Shown piece by piece: positions 32,977 to 40,671 of a stretch of 40,671 bases of DNA (position 1 is the stretch's first letter; every line of letters begins with the position of its first letter). Source of the DNA: Mediterraneibacter glycyrrhizinilyticus (GTDB lineage Bacteria > Bacillota > Clostridia > Lachnospirales > Lachnospiraceae); contig NZ_JACJLR010000031.1 of NCBI RefSeq assembly GCF_016902345.1, forward strand, positions 1 through 40,671, written 5' to 3'. The notes under the pieces are model-generated. The model was not told the DNA's origin, ran no database searches, and was given only the letters and a program-made list of their open reading frames with translations. The position numbers and the translations under genes are program-made.

Positions 32977-34362
32977 GTGACCTATAAAGAAGCAAGGGTA
33001 TATTTGGACGAAATGTCGAAATACGGAAGTGTACTTGGCTTGGATACGATTCGAGGTCTGTTGCGTGAACTTGGGAATCCCCAGGATGATTTGAAGTTCA
33101 TACATATTGCAGGAACGAATGGCAAGGGATCTGTGCTTGCATACACTTCGACGATACTAAGTGAGGCAGGATACAGGATCGGGCGGTATGTTTCACCGAC
33201 AGTGGTTTCCTATCTGGAGCGGATCCAGGTAGACGGAAGATGGATACCGGAAGAGAAGTTTGCGGATCTGACAGAGAGAGTAAGAGATGCTATCGCCCGA
33301 ATGGAAGCGGCAGGGGAGCCTTCCCCAACCGTGTTTGAAGCAGAGACGGCGATAGCATTTTTATATTATAAGGAAATGGAGTGCGATTTTGTGGTACTTG
33401 AAGCGGGGCTGGGGGGAGAACTGGACGCTACGAACATCATAAAGAATACAGTCTGCGCCGTCTTTACCAGCATCAGCCGGGACCATATCGGAGTGCTGGG
33501 GGACACGCTGGAAGAAATCTCGGAGAATAAGGCGGGGATCATCAAGCCGGGCTGTGCGGTCGTCTCTGCGGCGCAGAAACCCGAAGTGACACAGATCCTT
33601 AAGGCGAGGGCAGAGCAGTACGGTCTGGATTTTGCGCAGGCGGGATACGTTGATACCATCAGGGAAGATTTCCGGGGGATCCGGTTTTCTTATAAAGAGT
33701 TCGGGGAGCTTTACAGCCCGCTGGCGGGAAAGAGCCAGATCACGAATGCGGCGGCGGCGCTGGAGGTGATCCGTATGCTGAGACGCCTTGGATACAGGAT
33801 CAGCGGGGAGGCGGTGGAGAAGGGCATCGCCCATACTGTGTGGCAGGGACGCTTTTCCTGCGTGATGGACCGCCCGGTGTTTCTCCTGGACGGAGCCCAC
33901 AATGAGGATGCGGCGCTTCGGCTGAGAGAATCGGTGGAGAGCTATTTCCCGGAGAAGAAGCTGGTCTGTATCATGGGTGTATTTAAGGACAAAGAGTATG
34001 AAAAGATCGCAGATGTCATGTGCCCCCTGGCGTCCTCCGTGCATACGGTGAGCCTGCCGGACAGAAAGAGGACCCTGCCGGCGGAGGAACTGGCACGGAC
34101 CGTGCGGGACAGATGCCCGCAGATAAAAGTAAAAGCGGACGAGAGTGTGGGCCAGGCGGTCCGGGAGGCACTGGGGGAGGCCGGCGATGAGGATGTGATC
34201 CTGGCCTTCGGATCCCTGTCCTATCTGGAACAGGTGAAAGAAGCGGTGGATAAAGAAATGGCGGATCAGGAGAAAAAAGAGTGGATGCCGGTGGGACAGG
34301 ATGCGGGAAGAGCTGGCCGCTTCCTGGAAATGCCGGCACAGAAAAGAGGGATGGGAAAATGA
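32977..34362 (+). CDS. folC: Folylpolyglutamate synthase / dihydrofolate synthase
   Basis: Adds glutamate to dihydropteroate and to folates. Landmarks are the P-loop IAGTNGKGS, the following [15 protein letters not shown], the folate-loop region [36 protein letters not shown], and DGAHN with the C-terminal Mur-ligase-like domain ([10 protein letters not shown]). Length is about 461 aa. I prefer the GTG at 32977 ([13 protein letters not shown]), with AAAGGA ten bases upstream. The in-frame ATG at 32944 adds 11 residues that family members lack and has no ribosome site. First gene of the folate operon; its stop overlaps the folE start. Confidence 0.93.
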   Translation: MTYKEARVYLDEMSKYGSVLGLDTIRGLLRELGNPQDDLKFIHIAGTNGKGSVLAYTSTILSEAGYRIGRYVSPTVVSYLERIQVDGRWIPEEKFADLTERVRDAIARMEAAGEPSPTVFEAETAIAFLYYKEMECDFVVLEAGLGGELDATNIIKNTVCAVFTSISRDHIGVLGDTLEEISENKAGIIKPGCAVVSAAQKPEVTQILKARAEQYGLDFAQAGYVDTIREDFRGIRFSYKEFGELYSPLAGKSQITNAAAALEVIRMLRRLGYRISGEAVEKGIAHTVWQGRFSCVMDRPVFLLDGAHNEDAALRLRESVESYFPEKKLVCIMGVFKDKEYEKIADVMCPLASSVHTVSLPDRKRTLPAEELARTVRDRCPQIKVKADESVGQAVREALGEAGDEDVILAFGSLSYLEQVKEAVDKEMADQEKKEWMPVGQDAGRAGRFLEMPAQKRGMGK

Positions 34363-34919
34363 CAGATCAGGAAAAAATCAGACAGGCGGTCCGCCTCTTC
34401 CTGGAGGGGATCGGCGAGGATCCGGAGAGGGAAGGATTAAAAGATACTCCGGACCGGATCGCCCGGATGTGCAGGGAGATCTTTGGAGGGATGGATGAGG
34501 ATGCGGGAATGCACCTGTCCAGGACATTCACTGTGGATAACAGCGAGATGGTGGTGGAAAAAGACATCACATTTTACTCCATGTGTGAACATCACGCGCT
34601 TCCGTTTTACGGGAAGGCGCATATCGCCTATATCCCGGACGGGAAAGTCGTGGGCCTGAGCAAGCTGGCAAGGACGGTGGAAGTCTATGCCAGAAGGCTT
34701 CAGATCCAGGAACAGCTGACCGGACAGATCGCGGACGCGCTGATGAAATATATGCATCCAAAGGGCGCCATTGTCATGCTGGAAGCAGAGCATATGTGCA
34801 TGACAATGCGGGGCATCAAAAAACCGGGGAGCCGGACCGTCACGTTGGCGAGAAGGGGCGTGTTCGAGACGGATCCGGTGCTGGAAGAGCGGTTTTTCCG
34901 GATGCTGGAAAGAGAATGA
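34359..34919 (+). CDS. folE: GTP cyclohydrolase I
   Basis: Converts GTP to 7,8-dihydroneopterin triphosphate, the first folate step. The 186-residue protein has the family signatures [20 protein letters not shown] (zinc Cys and His), [25 protein letters not shown] and [21 protein letters not shown] (second zinc Cys). The start ATG 34359 overlaps the folC stop in an ATGA; the longer frame upstream is inside folC. The next gene is an HD protein 51 bp downstream. Confidence 0.96.
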   Translation: MTDQEKIRQAVRLFLEGIGEDPEREGLKDTPDRIARMCREIFGGMDEDAGMHLSRTFTVDNSEMVVEKDITFYSMCEHHALPFYGKAHIAYIPDGKVVGLSKLARTVEVYARRLQIQEQLTGQIADALMKYMHPKGAIVMLEAEHMCMTMRGIKKPGSRTVTLARRGVFETDPVLEERFFRMLERE

Positions 34920-34970
34920 CGGGGGAGAGCGCTCTTAGAATATGATCAGATCAGTCAGGGAGGAAGCAGA

Positions 34971-35462
34971 ATGGACAGAGTTGTTGCGATATGGAGGCAT
35001 CCGCTGTATCAGAGCTATTACAGGAAGCTTGAGCAGCTGGAAAGAGAAAGGGTCTTCTGCCGGCATCAGATGATACATCTTCTGGATGTGGCGAGGATCG
35101 CGTATATCCGGAATCTGGAGGAAGGGCTGGGACTTCAAAAGGAACTGATCTACGCTGCAGCGATCCTTCATGATATTGGAAAGTCTCTGCAGTATGAGGC
35201 GAAGATCCCGCATGAACTTGCAGGTGTGGAGATCGCGGAGCAGATCCTATCAGGGCTTCCGGAGGAGCTCTCTTTTACGGAAGAGGAGAAGGGGCAGATC
35301 CTGACCGCAATAAAAGGTCACAGAAGGTTGAGAGAAGATGCGAAGCCTCTGGAGCGGCTCCTGTACGAGAGCGACAAGGAGTCCAGGATGTGCTTTGCCT
35401 GCCCGGCGGAGGCGCAGTGCGACTGGAGCAAAGAAAAAAAGAATATGGAGATCAAGGTATGA
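34971..35462 (+). CDS. HD-domain hydrolase inside the folate operon
   Basis: A 163-residue single HD domain with H36 (RHQMIHLLDVARIA), H67-D68 (AAILHDIGK), H81 (IPHELAG), H117 and D135, a full metal set. A C-terminal Cys cluster C141-x2-C144-x5-C150 is present. It lies between folE and folP and overlaps folP by 4 nt (ATGA). The product of FolE must lose its triphosphate before FolB can act, and no NudB/FolQ-like gene is in the operon, so this protein is a good candidate for that step. Position and chemistry support this; it is not shown by sequence. Start ATG 34971 follows GGGAGGAAGCAG. Confidence 0.85.
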   Translation: MDRVVAIWRHPLYQSYYRKLEQLERERVFCRHQMIHLLDVARIAYIRNLEEGLGLQKELIYAAAILHDIGKSLQYEAKIPHELAGVEIAEQILSGLPEELSFTEEEKGQILTAIKGHRRLREDAKPLERLLYESDKESRMCFACPAEAQCDWSKEKKNMEIKV

Positions 35463-36274
35463 ACATAGGCGGAAAACAGTTTGACACAGAAAACAATACC
35501 TATATTATGGGGATCCTGAATGTGACACCGGATTCTTTTTCTGACGGAGGAAGGTATAACAATATGGAGGCGGCGCTGCGCCATGCAGAACAGATGGTCC
35601 GGGAAGGCGCTGACATTTTGGATGTGGGCGGGGAGTCTACCCGGCCGGGACACATCCGGATCACGGATGAAGAAGAAGCGGCGCGTGTGGTGCCGGTGAT
35701 CCGGGCGCTCAAAAAAGAGTTTGACGTGCCGGTGTCTATCGATACATACAAGAGCAGAGTGGCAGAAGCAGCTCTGGACGCGGGCGCGGACCTTGTAAAT
35801 GATATCTGGGGGCTGAAGTATGACGACAGGATGGCGGAAATTATCGCCAGATATCATGCGGCGTGCTGCCTGATGCACAACCGAAATACAGCGGAGTACA
35901 AGGAATTCCTTTCGGGTTTTATGGAAGATATGCGCCAGTGCGTCCGCCTTGCGCAGGATGCGGGGATCCGGGAGGACGGAATCTGCCTGGACCCGGGCGT
36001 GGGTTTTGGGAAAACGTATGAGATGAACCTGGAGATCATTGACCGGCTGGAGATCATGCATGAGCTGGGATACCCGATCCTTCTGGGAACTTCAAGGAAG
36101 TCCGTGATCGGGCTGACCCTGGATCTTCCGGCGGACCAGAGAGAGGAAGGAACGCTGGTGACAACGGTTTATGGAGTGCAGAAGGGATGTGCCTTTGTGC
36201 GCGTCCATGACGTGGAGAAGAATAAGAGAGCCATCCGGATGACAAGGGCGCTGATGAGAGAACACAGCCTGTAA
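35459..36274 (+). CDS. folP: Dihydropteroate synthase
   Basis: Condenses 6-hydroxymethyl-dihydropterin pyrophosphate with p-aminobenzoate; target of sulfonamides. The 271-residue TIM barrel has IMGILNVTPDSFSDGG, DVGGESTRPG, VSIDTYKSRVAEAALDAGADLVNDIWG, CLDPGVGFGKT, LLGTSRKSVIG and RVHDV. The start is the ATG overlapping the HD stop codon. FolB-FolK follows after about 70 bp. The sulfonamide-contact loops look ordinary. Confidence 0.96.
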   Translation: MNIGGKQFDTENNTYIMGILNVTPDSFSDGGRYNNMEAALRHAEQMVREGADILDVGGESTRPGHIRITDEEEAARVVPVIRALKKEFDVPVSIDTYKSRVAEAALDAGADLVNDIWGLKYDDRMAEIIARYHAACCLMHNRNTAEYKEFLSGFMEDMRQCVRLAQDAGIREDGICLDPGVGFGKTYEMNLEIIDRLEIMHELGYPILLGTSRKSVIGLTLDLPADQREEGTLVTTVYGVQKGCAFVRVHDVEKNKRAIRMTRALMREHSL

Positions 36275-36343
36275 AAGGGGTGTGTCAGCAGTGAAAACAG
36301 GATGTGGAAGAACGATTTAGAAAGGATGAGGTGTTTTACTACA

Positions 36344-37165
36344 ATGGGGCTGGATGAGATCAGGATCGAGGATCTGGAAGTGTTTGCAAACCACGGAGTC
36401 TTTCCCGAGGAAAATGTGCTCGGACAGAAATTTATGGTGACGGCGGTGCTTTATACAGACACAAGGAAGGCAGGGAAGACAGATGACCTCACTGCTTCCA
36501 TTCATTACGGAGAGGTGAGTGTGTTTATCGAGCGTTATCTGCGGGAGCATACTTTTCAGCTTCTTGAGAGGGCGGCAGAGAGTCTTGCGGAGGAGATGCT
36601 CCTTTCTTATCCTCTGCTCAGAAAAGTCAGGCTTACCATCAAGAAGCCCTGGGCTCCGGTGAAACTTCCGCTGAAGACAGTGAGTGTAACCATCGAGCGG
36701 GGATGGCACACGGCATACATCGCTCTGGGCTCCAATATGGGAGACCGCAGGGCGTATCTGGAGCAGGCGGTGAGTGCGCTGGATGACCGGGCGGATTCCC
36801 GTGTGGAGAAGGTGTCCGGATTTATCGAAACGCCGCCTTACGGTGTGACCGATCAGGCAGATTTCCTCAACGGGTGCCTGAAGTTAAAGACGCTTCTGTA
36901 TCCGGGAGAACTTCTGGAAGAACTGGGACGGATCGAAAAGGATGCCGGACGGGAACGGATCATACACTGGGGGCCGAGGACGCTGGACCTGGACATCATC
37001 TTCTACGATGACCTGGTCTGGGAGGAGGACGAACTGTGCATTCCCCATGTAGAGATGCATAAGAGGAAGTTCGTGCTGGAACCGCTCTCGGAGATCGCGC
37101 CGTATAAGAGACATCCGGTGTATGGGAAAACAGTGAAGGAGATGCTCGCGGAGCTGGCGGAGTGA
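36344..37165 (+). CDS. folBK: Fused dihydroneopterin aldolase / HPPK (FolB-FolK)
   Basis: A 273-residue bifunctional enzyme. Residues about 1-118 are FolB (IRIEDLEVFANHGVFPEENVLGQKF, YGEVSVFIERYL, LTIKKPWAPVKLP). Residues about 122-273 are FolK (AYIALGSNMGDRRAYLEQAV, VSGFIETPPYGVTDQADFLNGCLKL, WGPRTLDLDIIFYDD, IPHVEMHKRKFVLEPLSEI). It makes hydroxymethyl-dihydropterin and then pyrophosphorylates it for FolP. ATG 36344 fits the usual FolB N-terminus with GAGGTG ten bases upstream; ATGs at 36302 and 36326 are alternatives. The stop codon lies in the outer arm of palindrome copy D. Confidence 0.94.
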   Translation: MGLDEIRIEDLEVFANHGVFPEENVLGQKFMVTAVLYTDTRKAGKTDDLTASIHYGEVSVFIERYLREHTFQLLERAAESLAEEMLLSYPLLRKVRLTIKKPWAPVKLPLKTVSVTIERGWHTAYIALGSNMGDRRAYLEQAVSALDDRADSRVEKVSGFIETPPYGVTDQADFLNGCLKLKTLLYPGELLEELGRIEKDAGRERIIHWGPRTLDLDIIFYDDLVWEEDELCIPHVEMHKRKFVLEPLSEIAPYKRHPVYGKTVKEMLAELAE

Positions 37166-37338
37166 GGGGGATGGGGACCGTCCGCCTAAGAGGTGTGCTG
37201 TCTGCGGACACGCTCCCGCTCGGAAAACAATGCAGCGGACACGTAAGAGCGCAAAGGACGCGCTCTAAGTGCCGGCATTGTTTTAACGGCCCTTGGACAG
37301 CACACCTTTTAGGCTGGGCTGTTCCCTCACTCCGGCAG
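37154..37338. repeat. Convergent-junction palindrome, copy D
   Basis: A 185-bp imperfect palindrome whose left arm includes the last codons and stop of folBK (GGAGTGAGGG pairs with CCCTCACTCC). Inner arms are built on AGGTGTGCTGTC and its complement. The core AAAACAATGC (37224-37233) pairs with GCATTGTTTT (37275-37284). The core is nearly identical to copy C. It lies in the folBK / aroA convergent junction. Confidence 0.78.
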
Positions 37339-37391
37339 TTCGCGGGGCAGTCCGGGAGGACGAGCCCGGAGGGCGCTGCTCCCTGGGGAGG

Positions 37392-37422
37392 GGATGGTTG
37401 CCCCTCTGCGGGGCAACCATCC
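37392..37422. other. Perfect 13-bp hairpin
   Basis: GGATGGTTGCCCC (37392-37404) and its exact complement (37410-37422) surround a 5-nt loop, between palindrome copy D and the large inverted repeat. No T-run is adjacent on either strand. Function unknown. Confidence 0.6.
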
Positions 37423-37479
37423 ATTGAGCGAGTGGGGGAAAGGGGGGTGGACTGTGGGAAACTGTAGAAAGTAGAAAAC

Positions 37480-37752
37480 GGCGGGAGGAAATTTTGAGGA
37501 TCTTTTGGGGAGAGAGGGTGTGGGGCGTGGCAGGTGACTTTGGAGGAATCCCTGGAAATAGTTGGAGCTCTGGGCTCTGGCGTTAAACATTACAATGGCG
37601 CTTGTTTGAGGCGAAGACGAGTTGTGCCATTGTAATGTTTGTTTTTAGCCAGAGAACAGAGCTCCTAGTATTTCCGGGATTCTGGAACGGAACCTGAAAC
37701 GTCCCGCCCCCTCTCTCCCCAAATACGTCTTGAAAGTATTCTCCTTCCGCGG
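37480..37752. repeat. Large imperfect inverted repeat, about 270 bp
   Basis: Arms of about 120 bp (37480-37599 and 37626-37752) pair through most of their length. The innermost 15 bp are perfect (AAACATTACAATGGC, 37585-37599, with 37626-37640), around a 26-nt loop. Outer blocks TTTGGGGAGAGAGG, GGAAATA and GGAGCTCTG recur as complements on the right side. It begins about 140 bp after copy D and ends 38 bp before the aroA stop. No coding frame in it looks real. Together with copy D it fills the whole 624-bp gap 37166-37789. Confidence 0.7.
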
Positions 37753-37789
37753 TTTTCGGACGCTGACCTTATCAGTCCCGGAAGGGTTC

Positions 37790-39082
37790 TCACAGCAGCA
37801 GCTCGAAGGTATCGTAGAAATCGGGATAGGACACCTCGATGCACTTGCTGTCCAGGATCTTTGTGTTTCCTTCTGCGATCAGCGCTGCGATGCTGAATGC
37901 CATGGCGATGCGGTGGTCCAGGAGTGTGTGGATGGATGCTCCTTTGAGGGGCGTTCCTCCGGTAATGACCATACCGTCATCAGTAGGTGTGACTTTACAG
38001 CCCATGGCTTTCAGATTGTCTGTCACTGTCTCGATCCGGTCCGTCTCTTTGACTTTCAGCTCCGCAGCGTCTTTTATGACTGTGGTCCCTTCGGCTGCGG
38101 CAGCCATCACGGCGATGATCGGGATCTCATCGATCAGTGTTGGGATGATGTCTCCTTCGATCCGGATGCCGTGGAGATGACTGGTGCGGACAAGGATGTC
38201 GGCGATCTTCTCTCCGCCCTCAGTATGCTCGTTGAGCAGCGTGATATCTCCGCCCATATCCTCACATACCTTGAGCATCCCGGCGCGGGTGGGATTGATG
38301 CCGACTCCTTCGATCAGGATCTCGGAATCCGGTACGATCAGTCCTGCTGCGATGAAGTATGCGGCAGAAGAGATATCACCCGGCACAGTGAGCTTCTGCC
38401 CGTACAGTTCGTTCCCGGGGCGAATGGAAGCCGTTGCCCTGGTGCTGCCGATCTCAAAGGTGGAGCGGATATCTGCGCCGAATTCCCGGAGCATGAGTTC
38501 GGTGTGGTTCCGGGAGAGGGACGGCTCTGTGACAGAGGTCTCTCCCTCGGCGTAGAGTCCGGCGAGAAGGAGACAGGATTTTACCTGGGCGGATGCGACA
38601 GGTGAATCGTAATGGACCCCGTGGAGTCTTCCCGGAGAGATGTAGAGCGGAGCACAGCCGTTGCGCAGGACGCTGGATATATTTGCGCCCATTTGGGTAA
38701 GCGGGGTCATGATCCGCTTCATAGGCCTTGAGTTCAGGGATTCGTCCCCGGAGAGCTTGGAGTCAAAAGGCTGTCCCGCCAGGATGCCGGAGAGCAGGCG
38801 GGTTGTGGTGCCGCTGTTCCCCACATCCAGGATGTGATCCGGGGCAGAGAGCCCGTTAAGTCCTTTTCCGTGTACGAGAACAGTGTCTCCTTTTTCTTCT
38901 ATATCGATTCCCATAGTGCGGAAACAGCGGATCGTCGCCAGACAGTCCGCACCGTTCAGAAAATGACGGATCTCGGTGGTCCCTTTTGCGATGGAGCCGA
39001 ACATGACGCTCCGATGGGAGATGGACTTATCTCCCGGTACGCTGACTTTTCCCCTTAATCCGGTAATGCTGCATAATTCCAT
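37790..39082 (-). CDS. aroA: 3-phosphoshikimate 1-carboxyvinyltransferase (EPSP synthase)
   Basis: Joins shikimate-3-phosphate and PEP in the aromatic amino acid pathway; target of glyphosate. The 430-residue length is normal. Landmarks are VPGDKSISHRSVMFGSIAKGTTEI, the LDVGNSGTTTRLLSGILAGQPF loop (class-relevant NSGTTTRL), LNSRPMKRIMTPLTQMGA, SAQVKSCLLLAGLYAEG, DISSAAYFIAA, LIDEIPIIAVMAAAAEGTT, KVKETDRIETV and DHRIAMAFSIAAL. AAGAAGGACAT lies upstream of the ATG at 39082. It is downstream of tyrA on the same strand but has its own promoter-like sequence. Confidence 0.96.
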   Translation of the reverse strand: MELCSITGLRGKVSVPGDKSISHRSVMFGSIAKGTTEIRHFLNGADCLATIRCFRTMGIDIEEKGDTVLVHGKGLNGLSAPDHILDVGNSGTTTRLLSGILAGQPFDSKLSGDESLNSRPMKRIMTPLTQMGANISSVLRNGCAPLYISPGRLHGVHYDSPVASAQVKSCLLLAGLYAEGETSVTEPSLSRNHTELMLREFGADIRSTFEIGSTRATASIRPGNELYGQKLTVPGDISSAAYFIAAGLIVPDSEILIEGVGINPTRAGMLKVCEDMGGDITLLNEHTEGGEKIADILVRTSHLHGIRIEGDIIPTLIDEIPIIAVMAAAAEGTTVIKDAAELKVKETDRIETVTDNLKAMGCKVTPTDDGMVITGGTPLKGASIHTLLDHRIAMAFSIAALIAEGNTKILDSKCIEVSYPDFYDTFELLL

Positions 39083-39131
39083 AGTGACATGTCCTTCTTT
39101 CTCATGTTTTCAGGGGACTTAAAATCATGTT

Positions 39132-39151
39132 TTTTCATACGGGTATGAAAA
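39132..39151 (-). promoter_or_regulatory. Palindrome in the aroA leader
   Basis: TTTTCATAC (39132-39140) and GTATGAAAA (39143-39151) are perfect 9-bp arms around GG, located between the predicted aroA start point and its start codon. It is a candidate operator or RNA hairpin controlling aroA. Confidence 0.45.
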
Positions 39152-39177
39152 GACTGATGTTCTGTCCCCGGTATCCT

Positions 39178-39183
39178 ATTATA
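39178..39183 (-). promoter_or_regulatory. Extended -10 promoter element of aroA
   Basis: On the minus strand TGGTATAAT reads as an extended -10 (TGn-TATAAT) about 95 nt upstream of the aroA start. No convincing -35 is present at 17 bp. The 227-bp tyrA-aroA gap otherwise holds only the palindrome at 39132-39151. Confidence 0.5.
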
Positions 39184-39309
39184 CCACATGCGCAGAACAG
39201 GCGGTGACGCACAGCGGCGTTTGTTTTTCATGCTGTGTATCGCCCGGCATAATCCCTGCAAAGAGGGAACGGACGATAACACCGGTCTGGATTGCGCAAA
39301 ACGCAGTCG

Positions 39310-40407
39310 CTATACCTCGTATACAATATAATGATACTTCTGCAGAAGCGCTGTGGCCTTGGATGAGGAACCTTCATCATAAAACTCGATGCGGAGTACG
39401 CCCTCCTCAAACTCTCTGTTGTGTATGATGCCGATATTCTTGATATTAATGTTGTTGCTGGCAAGGATGGTGGCGATGGTAGCGATTCCACCCGCCTCGT
39501 CGATGATGTCGCAGTATAGTGCGAACTGTTTCTTGATCGGTCCTGCGGAACTGCCCGGCATGGAATCCCGGTAGTCTCTTGAGGACTCGAACATGGAGTA
39601 GAGCGCTGTCTCATCTCCGGAGTCGATCAGGGATTTTGCATTCTCCAGCGTGCTGATATATTCTCCCAGGATGCGGGAGATATTTCCACCGTTTTTCAGA
39701 CAGATCTGCTGCCACATGACAGGAGAAGATGAGGCGATCCTGGTGATATCCTTGAATCCGCCCGCTGCCAGCGCCTTCATCAGCTCGTCCGCAGAGTCCG
39801 TATCATGTACGAAATTTACAAGGGTGGAGGCGATGATGTGGGGGAGGTGGCTGATCGTTCCGGTGATATTGTCATGTTCTTTATAGTCGAGGACAATGGG
39901 CAGCGCCTTCAGGGATGCGATGAAATCCCTGTATGCGGTTACCTTTTTCTCCGCCACTTTCGCGGTTGGGGTGAGGATATAGTAGGCATTTTCGATCAGA
40001 TGCGCTTTCGCGTTGGAAAAACCACTTTTTTCCGAACCGGTCATGGGATGCCCTCCGATAAAATTTTCTTCCATCCCGAGAGAGATGATCTCCTCATGGA
40101 TGGAAGTCTTAACGCTTCCCACGTCGGTGAGGATACAGTCTCTGTCTACAAGTTCCTTGAGCTGTGCCAGATAGGCAGTATTATAGGAAACCGGAGCGCA
40201 CAGGAAGATGTAGGAACATCCTCTGAAGTTGTCATCAATGGAGGAACAGGATGTGTGGATCGTTCCTTCCTGGATGGCAAGGGCAAGCGTTTCGCGGTTT
40301 TTGTCAAAGGCAAGTATCTCATAGTCCGGGTAGTAACGGCGGACCGCCTTTGCGATGGAGCCTCCGATCAGTCCGAGACCGATAAAGCCTATTTTTGTTG
40401 AAGCCAT
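39310..40407 (-). CDS. tyrA: Prephenate dehydrogenase with C-terminal ACT domain
   Basis: Oxidatively decarboxylates prephenate to 4-hydroxyphenylpyruvate for tyrosine synthesis. The 365-residue protein has an N-terminal Rossmann fold (IGFIGLGLIGGSIAKAVRR), the catalytic region IFLCAPV, ILTDVGSVKTSI and FIGGHPMTGSEKSGF, the helical prephenate domain (HDNITGTISHLPHIIASTLVNFV, AAGGFKDITRIASSSPVMWQQI), and an ACT domain at about 297-365 (FALYCDIIDEAGGIATIATILASNNINIKNIGI) for tyrosine feedback. It is upstream of aroA on the same strand. Confidence 0.96.
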   Translation of the reverse strand: MASTKIGFIGLGLIGGSIAKAVRRYYPDYEILAFDKNRETLALAIQEGTIHTSCSSIDDNFRGCSYIFLCAPVSYNTAYLAQLKELVDRDCILTDVGSVKTSIHEEIISLGMEENFIGGHPMTGSEKSGFSNAKAHLIENAYYILTPTAKVAEKKVTAYRDFIASLKALPIVLDYKEHDNITGTISHLPHIIASTLVNFVHDTDSADELMKALAAGGFKDITRIASSSPVMWQQICLKNGGNISRILGEYISTLENAKSLIDSGDETALYSMFESSRDYRDSMPGSSAGPIKKQFALYCDIIDEAGGIATIATILASNNINIKNIGIIHNREFEEGVLRIEFYDEGSSSKATALLQKYHYIVYEV

Positions 40408-40443
40408 AGCTGAATTCCTTTCAATGTCATAATGTATATATCA

Positions 40444-40506
40444 CGCCGCAGACCTCGTCGGACATGGCTGCCAGGGAATAAGACTGCTGTATGAGCAGAT
40501 GCGGCG
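40444..40506 (-). other. Structured leader of tyrA
   Basis: CGCCGCA (40444-40450) pairs with TGCGGCG (40500-40506), enclosing a second small stem (CTGCT/AGCAG). It lies between the predicted promoter and the tyrA start codon. It may be an attenuator or a stability hairpin; no T-box or Tyr-rich leader peptide is visible. Confidence 0.4.
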
Positions 40507-40517
40507 CATATAAAAAT

Positions 40518-40546
40518 ATTTTAACACTTTGCACTGTAAAAGTAAA
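40518..40546 (-). promoter_or_regulatory. Promoter of tyrA
   Basis: On the minus strand TTTACT (40541-40546) and TAAAAT (40518-40523) are separated by 17 bp, giving a leader of about 100 nt. I see nothing else recognisable upstream to the window end (40547-40671). Confidence 0.55.
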
Positions 40547-40671
40547 CATCAGAAGGCAGCAGACCAGGGTTGTTTCATGAACTATTCATGAGCAGCACTT
40601 ACTTTTATAATCTTATTACATCCCCATATCGTTTCTGGTAAGCTCATCACGTAAAAAAACGCAAACTATCT

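Noticed and set aside
37162..37590. Short frames on both strands between folBK and aroA
   Set aside because: They translate palindromes and low-complexity G/C-rich DNA, with no ribosome sites or family features.
40427..40549. 40-residue minus-strand frame upstream of tyrA as a leader peptide or small gene
   Set aside because: It overlaps the best tyrA promoter, has no ribosome site and is not enriched in tandem Tyr or Phe codons.
1..40671. CRISPR array, tRNA or rRNA genes, insertion sequences, prophage
   Set aside because: No regularly spaced direct repeats, no tRNA-like cloverleaf consensus, and no transposase, integrase or phage structural genes were seen.

Overview
The window looks like a chromosomal segment of an anaerobic, roughly 50% G+C Clostridia, most likely a gut Lachnospiraceae. 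The evidence is strong AGGAGG-type ribosome binding sites, an NAD-linked three-subunit [FeFe] hydrogenase (HydABC), sensory hydrogenase modules, a YtrA-type GntR/ABC operon and a compact folate operon. The species cannot be named from sequence alone. I see no rRNA, tRNA, CRISPR array, insertion sequence or prophage.

Layout. 1-5.0 kb: proB (-), a LysR regulator and a dicarboxylate/amino-acid symporter (+), and a membrane protein with two copies of one domain (-). 5.3-10.4 kb: a PIN-PhoH ATPase overlapping an HD hydrolase, polyphosphate kinase and a CorA-type transporter (+). 10.5-15.2 kb: a potassium locus (+): small membrane-anchored RCK-like protein, TrkH, TrkA, a KdpD-like kinase without the KdpD sensor domain, and its response regulator. 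15.3-28.9 kb: a hydrogen-metabolism and signalling island. Leftward are a DRTGG protein, an RsbW-like ATPase, an H-cluster protein whose proton-relay Cys position is Ala, a second DRTGG protein and a PHP phosphoesterase. Rightward are hydC, a HATPase, a three-Cys thioredoxin-like protein, hydB and hydA. After a frameshifted anti-sigma-like gene come a PAS-containing sensory hydrogenase and a PP2C/SpoIIE-like phosphatase. 29.4-32.7 kb: GntR, ABC ATPase and permease (-). 33.0-37.2 kb: folate operon folC-folE-HD-folP-folBK (+). 37.8-40.4 kb: aroA and tyrA (-).

How the parts fit. HydABC would couple NADH and reduced ferredoxin to H2. Around it lie two further H-cluster proteins, ATP-binding GHKL modules and a PP2C phosphatase, which suggests an H2- or redox-sensing signalling network. 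No STAS anti-anti-sigma partner is visible. The folate operon has every expected step except dedicated dihydroneopterin-triphosphate dephosphorylation, and the HD protein inside it is the natural candidate. The Trk genes sit with a Kdp-like two-component pair and no kdpFABC is present.

Non-coding structure. Four copies of a 130-190 bp imperfect palindrome (A 3561-3689, B 23759-23950, C 28969-29147, D 37154-37338) occupy four of the five convergent gene junctions. The core is conserved with compensatory changes, while the outer arms differ in sequence but stay self-complementary. A second, larger inverted repeat (37480-37752) has a diverged one-arm relative at 29251-29338. These are the most unusual structures in the window.
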